A stretch of DNA of 14,101 bases from NCBI GenBank assembly GCA_023393045.1, contig JAEWMV010000083.1:1-14101 (forward strand), written 5' to 3'. Source of the DNA: Bacillota bacterium. Lineage in GTDB: Bacteria > Bacillota > Clostridia > Christensenellales > CAG-138. A model generated the notes under the pieces. The model made no database searches and had not been told where the DNA came from. It saw only the letters and a program-made list of their open reading frames with translations. A program made the position numbers and the translations under genes. Position 1 is the stretch's first letter; every line of letters starts with the position of its first letter. Positions 1-6,511 of this stretch are shown piece by piece.

Positions 1-1
1 C

Positions 2-658
2 CTGCTGGGCAAAACGCTCACCATCACGCTCGTCTCCAACATCGCCGCGCTCGCCCTTCTCGCCGTATTCTTCGCCGCGAGGAAGAAAAAATTCCTGCGC
101 GAAATCCATCTTGAAAAAGGGCTGCCAAGCCTCGCCTTCATCCCCCTGCTGCTCGGCGGCGCATGCCTCGCGGGCTTCGTGGGGCTAATGATCGACATGC
201 TGCCCATACCGCGGAGCGTTTTGGAGGAATACACGGCTCAGGCGGGTATGCTGGGGGATGCGGATATACTTGCGATCATCGCCTCCATTTTCATCGCTCC
301 CCTCGTAGAGGAGGTGTTCTTCCGCGGCCTCGTCTACACCCGGCTAAGGCGCGCCATGCCGCCCGTTGTCGCCATGCTCCTCTCCAGCGCCGTATTCGGC
401 CTTTTGCACGGCCAGATCCTCTGGATCTGCTATGCGACCTTCGTGGGTCTTGCGATGGCGCTCGTGTTCGAGAGGACGGGCACCGTGCGCGCCACTTTCG
501 CCATGCACCTCGCCTTCAACCTCGGGGGCGGCTACGCGCTCGCGGGTCTGCCCGCAACTCCCGCGCTCGCCTTCGCCTTCGCGGCCGGGGCGGCGGCCTG
601 CTGGATATGGCTGTGCCGGATTTGTCCCTATACCAAATTAAGACCGGAGGATATGTAA
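2..658 (+). CDS. CPBP-family intramembrane metalloprotease (5' partial)
   Basis: The open frame enters from the left edge and ends at TAA 656-658, giving 218 residues of a truncated protein. Visible are several hydrophobic segments and the CPBP (CAAX protease and bacteriocin-processing, formerly Abi) motifs: the paired glutamates in VEEVFFRG (partial residues 102-109), FGLLH (132-136) and HLAFN (169-173). These are the glutamate and histidine residues that family members place at the intramembrane active site. The family includes prenyl-protein endoproteases and bacteriocin-maturation or immunity proteins; the substrate here cannot be read. The stop codon directly abuts the ATG of the SagB-like gene, so the two are almost certainly co-transcribed and translationally coupled. 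The N-terminus and promoter lie outside the window. GTG 179 and ATG 188 are internal codons and not starts, because the frame stays open to the window edge with membrane-like sequence. Confidence 0.9.
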   Translation: MLGKTLTITLVSNIAALALLAVFFAARKKKFLREIHLEKGLPSLAFIPLLLGGACLAGFVGLMIDMLPIPRSVLEEYTAQAGMLGDADILAIIASIFIAPLVEEVFFRGLVYTRLRRAMPPVVAMLLSSAVFGLLHGQILWICYATFVGLAMALVFERTGTVRATFAMHLAFNLGGGYALAGLPATPALAFAFAAGAAACWIWLCRICPYTKLRPEDM

Positions 659-1498
659 ATGGACTCCAACGGATATGTAATGGACGCCAAGGAAATCGAA
701 CGCCGCATCAGCCTTGGGCGCGCGTTCACAAAATGTGCCATGGACGAGGACGACGGTTTTGTTTCCGACCAGCAGCGCAAGCTTCCCCAGCCGCCGCTCG
801 TCAAAGCCTCCGTAATGGATAAAAGCATCCGCTTGCCGCGCGATTTTGATGGGCTGAACCTCACGCTCGATTATGCCGGGCTCGTTTCCTCGCGCCGCAC
901 GCGCCGGGTCTATACGGGCGAGGCGCTCACGCTCCTTGAGCTTTCCTTCCTCCTTTGGGCCTCGCAGGGCGTACAGTCCGTCCGCGGCGACAGGTATGCG
1001 ACGCTGCGCACCACGCCCTCGGGCGGCGCGCGCCATCCGTTTGAAACTTATCTCGTCGTCAACGCCGTCGAGAGCCTTGAGCCGGGCAAATACCGGTATT
1101 TGCCCATGACGCACGCGCTGGAATATCTCGGTGTTGTCGAAGACAGAGAAAATACCGTTACGGCGATGCTTTGGGGGCAGCGCTTCGGCGCAAAAGCCGC
1201 GGTGGCATTTTTCTTCAGTTGCGTCCCCTACCGCGCGGAGTGGCGCTACGGCATTGCGGCGCATCGGATCGTGATGGTCGACCTCGGTCACGTTGGACAG
1301 GCGCTCTATATGGCCGCAGAGGCGCTGGGTCTTGGCACCTGCGGCATCGGCGCGTTCTCGCAAAGCGTTTGCGACGAGGTCTTCTCCTTTGACGGGCAAG
1401 AGGAATACACCGTATACGCCCAGCCCGTGGGCCGGTACGCCGCCTCCAACGCGCCCAAGGAAACGGAATTCTACGCTTTTCTCAACGAGGAAAAATAA
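659..1498 (+). CDS. SagB/ThcOx-family nitroreductase-fold dehydrogenase
   Basis: This 279-residue protein belongs to the nitroreductase superfamily, SagB/ThcOx type. These are FMN-dependent oxidases; the best-known members oxidise azolines to azoles in RiPP toxins, while many standalone members have no known substrate. Visible features are an N-terminal extension of about 65 residues, the flavin-binding motif SSRRTRR (77-83) followed by an LLWASQG helix (98-104), TPSGGARHPFE (109-119), GLGTCGIGAF (224-233) and the C-terminal VYAQPVGR (252-259). The start at 659 is chosen because GGAGG at 646-650 lies 8 nt upstream. ATG 680 is in frame but has no comparable site. The gene begins at the base after the CPBP protease stop. 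SagB and a CPBP-type protein (SagE) also occur together in streptolysin S-like clusters, but no cyclodehydratase (YcaO) or precursor peptide is visible here. The 3' end is 15 bp from the convergent VanW gene and no terminator is seen. Confidence 0.88.
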   Translation: MDSNGYVMDAKEIERRISLGRAFTKCAMDEDDGFVSDQQRKLPQPPLVKASVMDKSIRLPRDFDGLNLTLDYAGLVSSRRTRRVYTGEALTLLELSFLLWASQGVQSVRGDRYATLRTTPSGGARHPFETYLVVNAVESLEPGKYRYLPMTHALEYLGVVEDRENTVTAMLWGQRFGAKAAVAFFFSCVPYRAEWRYGIAAHRIVMVDLGHVGQALYMAAEALGLGTCGIGAFSQSVCDEVFSFDGQEEYTVYAQPVGRYAASNAPKETEFYAFLNEEK

Positions 1499-1513
1499 GC
1501 CTTTATCGCAGAC

Positions 1514-2929
1514 TCATTCCGGCGTGCCGCCCGGCGTGGCAGCGGGGATGGAGTCCCCGTCTCCCGGCAGCGTCGGCGAGGGCAGCGCGGGCCCTATATA
1601 CATGAGTCCCTTAATGGAACGGTATTTATCGCGGCTGACGAGCTCGGTGCGAACCAGGCTCCCGTCGGCCGCGTAGTATTCCTTATAGGTTTCCGCGCTC
1701 ACGCCCACGCGCGACTCGCGCACGATTTTCTCCTCCCCCGGCGCAAGCGCCGGATCCACCTCAACCTCCATGCCCAAATCCTCCAGCGTGCCCGTCTTTT
1801 TGCTCGTCACGCGTATCGTCACGCCGTCCGCGAGCGGCCTGCCGTAAAGGCGCACGGTCACGGTCTTTTCCTTCTCATCCGTGAACGCCCGGATGAAGAT
1901 GCGCGCGGGCGAGGCGTTGGTGATTAAAAGGTCGGGGCCGCCCGTGCTGATGGTGGCGTCCCGCCCTACGGGGATATAGCCCAGCGGCCAGGAATGGTGA
2001 TAGCGCTCGGTGATTTCAAGATCCGCCATGAGCGCAGCGTTGTAGAGGGTGGAGCTCACCTGGCACACGCCGCCGCCGTACTCCTGCACATAGGTGCCGT
2101 ATTTGATGCCCGTGGCGATTTTCCAGCCGTTTTCCCCGTTCCTCGGCCCCAGCGCGGCGTTGATGCTGAAGGTCTCGCCCGGATTGATGACGAGCCCGTC
2201 TATGAGCGAGGCGGCCTTGACGATATTGAACACCCGGTTGGGCTTTGAATAGGTCGAGCCCTTGAAGGAGGAGGAATACTCGCAGATGAGCTGCGTGTCG
2301 TTCTGCGCGTCCTCGCGGGTATACTCCGCGGGAACGTCGCTTGCCGCTGCCTCCGCAGCCCCCCCCTCGAGGGCGCGCGCCCGCGCATCGAGCCAGAGCG
2401 CGAGCTTGTTCGCATCCACCTCTATGCCCGTGCTTTCATTTATATAGGAAAAACTCGTTTCCGCATTCCGGTCAAAATAGGCTTCTGCGTTCACCGCCGG
2501 CTTGTTGAGCGTCGCCGCGGCCGTCTGCGCCGCGCGCGCAATGCTTTTTGCGTCCACGGATACGCTGGTGCGCAATTCCCTCGCCTCTCCCCATGGGAGG
2601 ACTTTTTTTGACAAGGACGCCGCTTGAGCCAGCACCGCGTCCGTATCGAAATTTATACCGAGAGAATCGCCCTCGATCACCACGCTCTCCCCGCCCGCGC
2701 GCACGGTGCATCGGATTGCGGCGACGCGCTTATCCTGCGCGCTCATAAGCGCGCGCCGCGCCTCGAGCACGGGCATGCCCGACACGTCTATGCCGTCGAT
2801 GATAATTTTTTCTCCCAGCACGGCGCCGTCCATGGCCGCCTCCTCAATGGTGGCGTACTGCTTTTCACGGCATCCCACAAGTGAGAATGAAAACGCAATC
2901 AATGCAAAAAATAACAAAAACCGCTTCAT
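1514..2929 (-). CDS. VanW-domain lipoprotein with C-terminal G5-like region
   Basis: This 471-residue protein begins with a lipoprotein signal peptide: MKRF, a hydrophobic core and the lipobox LVGC with Cys20, so it should be anchored to the outer face of the membrane. Residues about 45-75 (GIDVSGMPVLEARRAL) resemble the start of the peptidoglycan-binding-like domain often found before VanW. The VanW domain spans about 240-365 and shows NPGETFSIN, YGGGVCQVSSTLYN and the conserved HHSWP segment. About 375-450 resembles a G5 domain, and the tail is rich in Pro, Gly and Thr. The VanW name comes from vancomycin-resistance operons, but the biochemical role is unknown and the family is widespread in Gram-positives; a cell-wall function is inferred. 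The frame is open to 3490, but the start at 2929 is preferred because it gives the signal peptide and has GGAGG at 2935-2939, about 5 nt upstream. A longer version would run through its own promoter and antisense to gntR. Confidence 0.9.
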   Translation of the reverse strand: MKRFLLFFALIAFSFSLVGCREKQYATIEEAAMDGAVLGEKIIIDGIDVSGMPVLEARRALMSAQDKRVAAIRCTVRAGGESVVIEGDSLGINFDTDAVLAQAASLSKKVLPWGEARELRTSVSVDAKSIARAAQTAAATLNKPAVNAEAYFDRNAETSFSYINESTGIEVDANKLALWLDARARALEGGAAEAAASDVPAEYTREDAQNDTQLICEYSSSFKGSTYSKPNRVFNIVKAASLIDGLVINPGETFSINAALGPRNGENGWKIATGIKYGTYVQEYGGGVCQVSSTLYNAALMADLEITERYHHSWPLGYIPVGRDATISTGGPDLLITNASPARIFIRAFTDEKEKTVTVRLYGRPLADGVTIRVTSKKTGTLEDLGMEVEVDPALAPGEEKIVRESRVGVSAETYKEYYAADGSLVRTELVSRDKYRSIKGLMYIGPALPSPTLPGDGDSIPAATPGGTPE

Positions 2930-3003
2930 AAGGACCTCCGATACGCTTATTATGCGCGCGCACCGCATGGCGAAAACGCGGTAATTTGTTGGTTTTATGA
3001 AAG

Positions 3004-3033
3004 ATTGTATACATGTTCTTCTTGCTTTATCAA
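3004..3033 (-). promoter_or_regulatory. Predicted sigma-A promoter of the VanW gene
   Basis: On the minus strand, TTGATA (3033-3028) is followed after 18 nt by TACAAT (3009-3004), close to the sigma-70/sigma-A consensus. Transcription would begin near 2997, giving a leader of about 70 nt. Its -35 box directly abuts the -35 box of the divergent gntR promoter. The perfect palindrome TGTATACA (3006-3013) overlaps its -10 box and resembles cores of GntR/FadR-type operators. Confidence 0.6.
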
Positions 3034-3050
3034 TGTTTTTCGCATACAAT
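3022..3050 (+). promoter_or_regulatory. Predicted sigma-A promoter of the GntR/FCD regulator gene
   Basis: TTGCTT (3022-3027), a 17-nt spacer and TACAAT (3045-3050) form a good sigma-A promoter. The start would lie near 3057, about 20 nt before ATG 3077, leaving just enough leader for the AGGAGGG ribosome binding site at 3063-3069. Confidence 0.65.
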
Positions 3051-3076
3051 GGCCTTAGCGTCAGGAGGGAATTTTT

Positions 3077-3724
3077 ATGTACTTCGACCCGAACGATAAG
3101 CAATCGCTTACGGCAAAAGTTTACGCGCATATCCGCGATGATATTATAGAGGGACGATACCAGAACGGCGACTATCTCGTTGAAACCAAGCTGGCGGAGG
3201 AGTTGGACGTGAGCCGCACGCCGGTGCGCGAAGCGTTGAAGCAGCTTGAGCTCGAAGACCTTGTGGTGAGCATCCCCAACCGCGGCGTCATGGTGCAGGG
3301 CATGACCAGCCACGATATCGACGACATCTTCACCATCCGCCACCTCATCGAGGGGCAGGCGGCGTACTGGGCGGCGGAGCGCATCGATCAGGAAAGCCTT
3401 GCGCGCCTGACGGAAATCATCGAATTGATGGAAATGTATACCCGTAAGAACGACGCGAGCAACCTCGCTAGGCTCGATACGGAGTTCCACAACGTGATCT
3501 TCGCGGCGTGCGACAGCCGCATTTTAAGGCACATCCTCGCGCAGCTCCACCAGAACACGCGGCAGGTGCGCAGGCACTCGCTCACCTCGCCGGAGCGGCC
3601 GGGCCATTCGCTCAACGAGCACCGCCAAATATTTGAAGCCATCGAGCAGCACAAGCCGGACGTGGCCAAGGCCGCTATGGAAGCACACGTCGTCAACGCG
3701 CGCGATCGCCGCAGCTACGAATAA
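3077..3724 (+). CDS. GntR-family transcriptional regulator, FadR/FCD subfamily
   Basis: The 215-residue product has the usual length of an FCD-type GntR regulator. The N-terminal winged helix-turn-helix covers about residues 10-76, with the recognition-helix signature LDVSRTPVREALKQLE (43-58) and the wing VSIPNRGVMV (64-73). The C-terminal all-helical FCD ligand domain covers about 80-210. The candidate metal/ligand residues of the family are present: D134 and H138 in LDTEFH, H182 in NEHRQ, and H204 in MEAHV. Such proteins usually bind small carboxylates or sugar acids and repress neighbouring genes, but the ligand here cannot be told. ATG 3077 follows AGGAGGG with a 7-nt gap. The gene is divergent from the VanW lipoprotein gene and shares its promoter region, which suggests autoregulation and control of that gene. 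It ends in a terminator-like hairpin at 3733-3757. Confidence 0.95.
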   Translation: MYFDPNDKQSLTAKVYAHIRDDIIEGRYQNGDYLVETKLAEELDVSRTPVREALKQLELEDLVVSIPNRGVMVQGMTSHDIDDIFTIRHLIEGQAAYWAAERIDQESLARLTEIIELMEMYTRKNDASNLARLDTEFHNVIFAACDSRILRHILAQLHQNTRQVRRHSLTSPERPGHSLNEHRQIFEAIEQHKPDVAKAAMEAHVVNARDRRSYE

Positions 3725-3732
3725 AAAACCAC

Positions 3733-3757
3733 GGCCTCGGCATGCCCGAGGCCTTTT
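3733..3757 (+). terminator. Intrinsic terminator after the GntR gene
   Basis: A perfect 8-bp GC-rich stem (GGCCTCGG 3733-3740 with CCGAGGCC 3746-3753) closes a 5-nt loop and is followed by four T residues. It lies 9 bp after the gntR stop. The methyltransferase gene starts only 31 bp after it, so that gene probably depends on incomplete termination or on a promoter I could not identify. Confidence 0.75.
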
Positions 3758-3787
3758 CATTTCATTTTCGCAGCAAAGGAGCCTGTT

Positions 3788-4978
3788 ATGGACAAGCAGA
3801 TCGTTTGCAGAGGAGAAGTCTATCCCGTAGGCGGGCCGGGCCGCTTCCTGCTCGGCGGGGCGGAGGAAACCGCGCGCGCGCTCACCGGCGAATACGGCGG
3901 CAAGGTGCAGCTCATCTGCATCGACCCGCCCTTTGGCACGGGCGAGTCCTTTTCCATAAAGCCCGCGGGCGCGAAGCAGAAGCTGGTCGTGCCCGTATAT
4001 GTGGACAATCTCTCCCCGCAGGCCTACCTCACCATGATGCGCGAGGTACTCAGTGCCTGCCACGCGCTGCTCGCCCCCGAGGGCTCCATCTACCTGCACA
4101 TCGATTACAGGATGAGCGCGAAGCTGCGCCTTATTATGGATGAGATTTTCGGGGAGGAGAACTTCCTCAACGAAATCGTGTGGACGTATAAGTCCGGCGG
4201 ACGCTCGCTCAAGCATTATTCAAGAAAGCACGACACGATATTGTTCTACCGCAAATCGCCGGCCGTCTATTTCGACATTGCCGCCGTGGGCGTGCCGCGC
4301 GGCCCCGCCAAGCGCAACAACATGAAGCGCAGCGTGGATGAGGACGGCCGTGTGTATTTTTCCATCCGCTCGGGCGGCAAAACCTACACCTATTATGAGG
4401 ACGCGCCCATTTACCCCAGCGACGTGTGGGACGACATCGAGCACATGCACCAGCGCGACCCGGAGCGCACGGGCTTCGCCACGCAAAAGCCCTCCGCGCT
4501 GCTAAAGCGGATGATACTTGCCTCCTCCAAAGAGGGCGATCTCGTGGCGGACTTTTTCTCCGGCAGCGGCACCACGGCCGCCGCGGCCTCCGTTCTTTCA
4601 AGAAAATACCTCGCGGCGGACTCCTCCCCCGCCGCGATGGGCGTATTCCGCCGCCGCCTGCTGGAAGGGCACCGCGAAAGTTCGCTCATCAAAGACGCGT
4701 CTGAAATGCGCATCGAGTATGCCGCGCAGCCCGCGTCGGACATTGCCGCACAATATGAGGTCTCCCGCGCAAACGGGCGCGTCACAGTCACGTTTTCCGG
4801 CTTTTATGCCAAATGGGGCGCCGCCTACGCGGCGCTGGGCACAATCGATAAAAAGGGCTTTTTCCACCCCGAGCATTACACGCTCCTCCCCGCGAAGGGG
4901 ATGCAGCTCAACGCGCGCGAGGGCGCCATCCTCCAGCTCTGCGACCACGCGGGCGGCATGCGCTTCATCGAAATCTGA
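3788..4978 (+). CDS. Orphan site-specific DNA methyltransferase, beta class (N6-adenine or N4-cytosine)
   Basis: This 396-residue protein should transfer a methyl group from S-adenosylmethionine to an exocyclic amino group of DNA. The catalytic motif IV, DPPF, is at residues 46-49 and precedes the SAM-binding motif I, DFFSGSGTT (255-263). This is the beta order typical of type III Mod proteins and many solitary enzymes. TQKPSALLKRMI (232-243) is the usual segment just before motif I. The region between the two motifs (about 130-225) would hold the target-recognition part. Residues about 300-396 form an extension I do not recognise. AAAGGAG at 3775-3781 lies 6 nt before ATG 3788. No restriction endonuclease, helicase or specificity subunit is adjacent: the left neighbour is gntR and the right is a convergent HD-GYP gene. 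It is therefore either a solitary regulatory or host methylase, or a remnant of a system. The modified base and target site cannot be read. Confidence 0.9.
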   Translation: MDKQIVCRGEVYPVGGPGRFLLGGAEETARALTGEYGGKVQLICIDPPFGTGESFSIKPAGAKQKLVVPVYVDNLSPQAYLTMMREVLSACHALLAPEGSIYLHIDYRMSAKLRLIMDEIFGEENFLNEIVWTYKSGGRSLKHYSRKHDTILFYRKSPAVYFDIAAVGVPRGPAKRNNMKRSVDEDGRVYFSIRSGGKTYTYYEDAPIYPSDVWDDIEHMHQRDPERTGFATQKPSALLKRMILASSKEGDLVADFFSGSGTTAAAASVLSRKYLAADSSPAAMGVFRRRLLEGHRESSLIKDASEMRIEYAAQPASDIAAQYEVSRANGRVTVTFSGFYAKWGAAYAALGTIDKKGFFHPEHYTLLPAKGMQLNAREGAILQLCDHAGGMRFIEI

Positions 4979-4993
4979 TTCCGGCCTCATACG

Positions 4994-5020
4994 AAAGCGC
5001 GGGGACTCCCCGCGCTTTTT
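4994..5020 (+). terminator. Strong intrinsic terminator after the methyltransferase gene
   Basis: An 11-bp perfect stem (4994-5004 with 5008-5018) has a 3-nt loop and a run of five T residues (5016-5020), 15 bp after the stop codon. Its base can also pair on the minus-strand RNA, with a shorter U run, so it may also stop transcripts of the convergent HD-GYP gene. Confidence 0.85.
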
Positions 5021-5088
5021 CCTGTCCGCCGCTTCGGCAAAGGGGCAAAGGCGATTTCAACCGAAGGTATGCATTCCACGCCCCCGCA

Positions 5089-6360
5089 TCAGCGCCCCGG
5101 CTCCACGATATAATCATAGGCGATTTTCGTCTTCTCCTGCGTATCCCTGCGGATGCCGTCGATCAGCTCCAGATTATCGAGCAGTATGGACACCACATAG
5201 GGGCAAATCGAGTTGTTCCCGACCATGGAATCGAGCACGGCCACCGCTTTTTCAAGCGGCATGCCCTTGCGATAAGGGCGGTCCTCCGTAAGGGCCGTAA
5301 AAATATCGGCCACGGCCATAATGCGCGAGCCCAGCGGGATGCTGTCGCTGCGAAGGTGGAAGGGGTATCCCTGTCCGTTGAGCTTTTCATGGTGGAAGGA
5401 AGCCCATTCGTTGATGGTCTCAAAGCCCTTGATTGCCTGCAGGAGGCGGTACGTATAGAAGGTGTGGCTCCGGATTACGTTCTGCTCCGCGGCGTCGAGG
5501 CTGCCCGGCTTGTCGAGAATCTCTTTGCCCACCGCCAGTTTGCCCAAATCGTGCAGGTGGCCCGCAATGAGCATCATCTTGCACTCGTTTTCCGAAAAGC
5601 CCGCGAGCTCCGCGAGTTTTTGCGCCGTTTTCGCGACGCCGGCGGAATGGTTGGCGGTAAAGGGATTGCGAAAGTCGATAATATGCGCAAAAATCTTCGT
5701 CAGCTCGATGACCCCGTCAAGGTCGAGCTCTACGGTGTCGAAGAACACGATGTTGGGCAGCAGGTAAAACAGGGGTTTATACACGGTATCCAGCCAGATG
5801 TATTCGTTGCCGCTGATGTCTATAAAAGCGTCCACCAGTTCAGGAACAAACGCGGTGTTTCTCTGCGCCGATATCTTTTTGCGTATGCCCTCTATCTGGT
5901 CGATGATATTCGCGTCCGCGTCGATGGCAACCGCGATGCGATCCGCCAAATGGAGTATATGGCTAAGCTGCGATACCTCGCCGCCCCGGCAGAACCTGCC
6001 CTCCCCATCATTCCAGGGCGTGTGGTGATAGCGGATGATTTCGGCCGCGGCCGCAAGCGGGGCAAAGCCCTCGAGGAGCCGCGCGCCCCGGAAAGCGTGG
6101 TCGTTGGCCGTCTGCGGCTCGTCCTCGATCAGGGCAAGTCTTTCCTCGAGTGAAAACGCCCCGATGTCGTGCAGCAATCCCGCAAGCATCAGGTTCTTTT
6201 TCTCCTCCGGCGGCAAATTCAGCCGTTCGCCTATCCGAAAGGCGAGGTAGGCGACCTTTTGATGATGGTCCGCCACCTCATGGCTGATGAGATCCCCCGC
6301 GTTCGTCAGGCAGATGAGCAGTTCGTACATGTTGATGTCCATTTTATCAATTCTTGGCAT
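5089..6360 (-). CDS. Tandem HD-domain protein with C-terminal HD-GYP domain (probable cyclic-di-GMP phosphodiesterase)
   Basis: This 423-residue protein has no signal peptide or membrane segment and carries two HD domains. The first (about 25-145) has metal-ligand candidates H33, H64-D65, H112/H113 and D140. The second (about 230-400) has H238, H270-D271, H299, the HD-GYP signature HHEKLNGQGYP (323-333) and D352 followed by the usual ALTEDRPYR. HD-GYP domains hydrolyse cyclic-di-GMP to GMP or pGpG, so a signalling phosphodiesterase is the likely role. The job of the first HD domain is unknown, and no receiver, PAS or GAF sensor domain is present. The frame is open to 6468, but ATG 6360 is chosen because AGGGGG lies about 7 nt upstream and because the longer form would run past the predicted promoter (6400-6429). 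Met codons at 6342 and 6330 are weaker alternatives. It converges on the methyltransferase gene. Confidence 0.87.
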   Translation of the reverse strand: MPRIDKMDINMYELLICLTNAGDLISHEVADHHQKVAYLAFRIGERLNLPPEEKKNLMLAGLLHDIGAFSLEERLALIEDEPQTANDHAFRGARLLEGFAPLAAAAEIIRYHHTPWNDGEGRFCRGGEVSQLSHILHLADRIAVAIDADANIIDQIEGIRKKISAQRNTAFVPELVDAFIDISGNEYIWLDTVYKPLFYLLPNIVFFDTVELDLDGVIELTKIFAHIIDFRNPFTANHSAGVAKTAQKLAELAGFSENECKMMLIAGHLHDLGKLAVGKEILDKPGSLDAAEQNVIRSHTFYTYRLLQAIKGFETINEWASFHHEKLNGQGYPFHLRSDSIPLGSRIMAVADIFTALTEDRPYRKGMPLEKAVAVLDSMVGNNSICPYVVSILLDNLELIDGIRRDTQEKTKIAYDYIVEPGR

Positions 6361-6380
6361 CGCCGGCCCCCTTGCATGGA

Positions 6381-6407
6381 TGTATAATATATCGACATTA
6401 TTATACA
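6381..6407. promoter_or_regulatory. Perfect 9-bp dyad overlapping the HD-GYP gene promoter (candidate operator)
   Basis: TGTATAATA (6381-6389) and its exact reverse complement TATTATACA (6399-6407) are separated by 9 bp. The right arm contains the predicted -10 box of the HD-GYP gene, and the left arm lies just downstream of the predicted start. Only one arm would be transcribed, so the symmetry acts at DNA level, as expected for a repressor site. The cognate protein is unknown. Confidence 0.5.
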
Positions 6408-6429
6408 CATTTTTCCACGCGGCGTACAA
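6400..6429 (-). promoter_or_regulatory. Predicted sigma-A promoter of the HD-GYP gene
   Basis: On the minus strand, TTGTAC (6429-6424), an 18-nt spacer and a consensus TATAAT (6405-6400) precede the gene. The start would be near 6393, giving a leader of about 33 nt. The promoter sits between the terminator of the upstream hydrolase gene and the HD-GYP start, so the gene is probably monocistronic. Confidence 0.65.
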
Positions 6430-6460
6430 CCCGCCCTCGCAAGGGCGCGCGGGCAATGAG

Positions 6461-6497
6461 AAAAGCACCCTCCCGGCAAGGCCGGAGAATGCTTTTT
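6461..6497 (-). terminator. Intrinsic terminator after the serine hydrolase gene
   Basis: A long stem of about 16 bp with one bulge (arms 6461-6477 and 6481-6496, 3-nt loop) ends in UUUU on the minus-strand RNA, just after the stop codon at 6512. Two positions (6468/6489 and 6469/6488) are G-U pairs only in minus-strand RNA and would be C-A mismatches on the plus strand, so it is read as a minus-strand terminator. Confidence 0.75.
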
Positions 6498-6511
6498 ATC
6501 GGGATGCTCCG

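Noticed and set aside
638..1399. 253-codon minus-strand open frame
   Set aside because: Antisense shadow of the SagB-like gene, with no recognisable family features.
2930..3490. N-terminal extension of the VanW lipoprotein frame to 3490
   Set aside because: It would bury the lipoprotein signal peptide inside the protein and overlap the divergent promoters and gntR; the ATG at 2929 has its own ribosome binding site.
6383..6388. Plus-strand TATAAT near the HD-GYP promoter as an opposing promoter
   Set aside because: No -35 box at suitable spacing, and no plus-strand gene downstream; it is explained by the dyad symmetry.
6361..6468. N-terminal extension of the HD-GYP protein to 6468
   Set aside because: It spans the predicted promoter and dyad and has no ribosome binding site advantage over ATG 6360.
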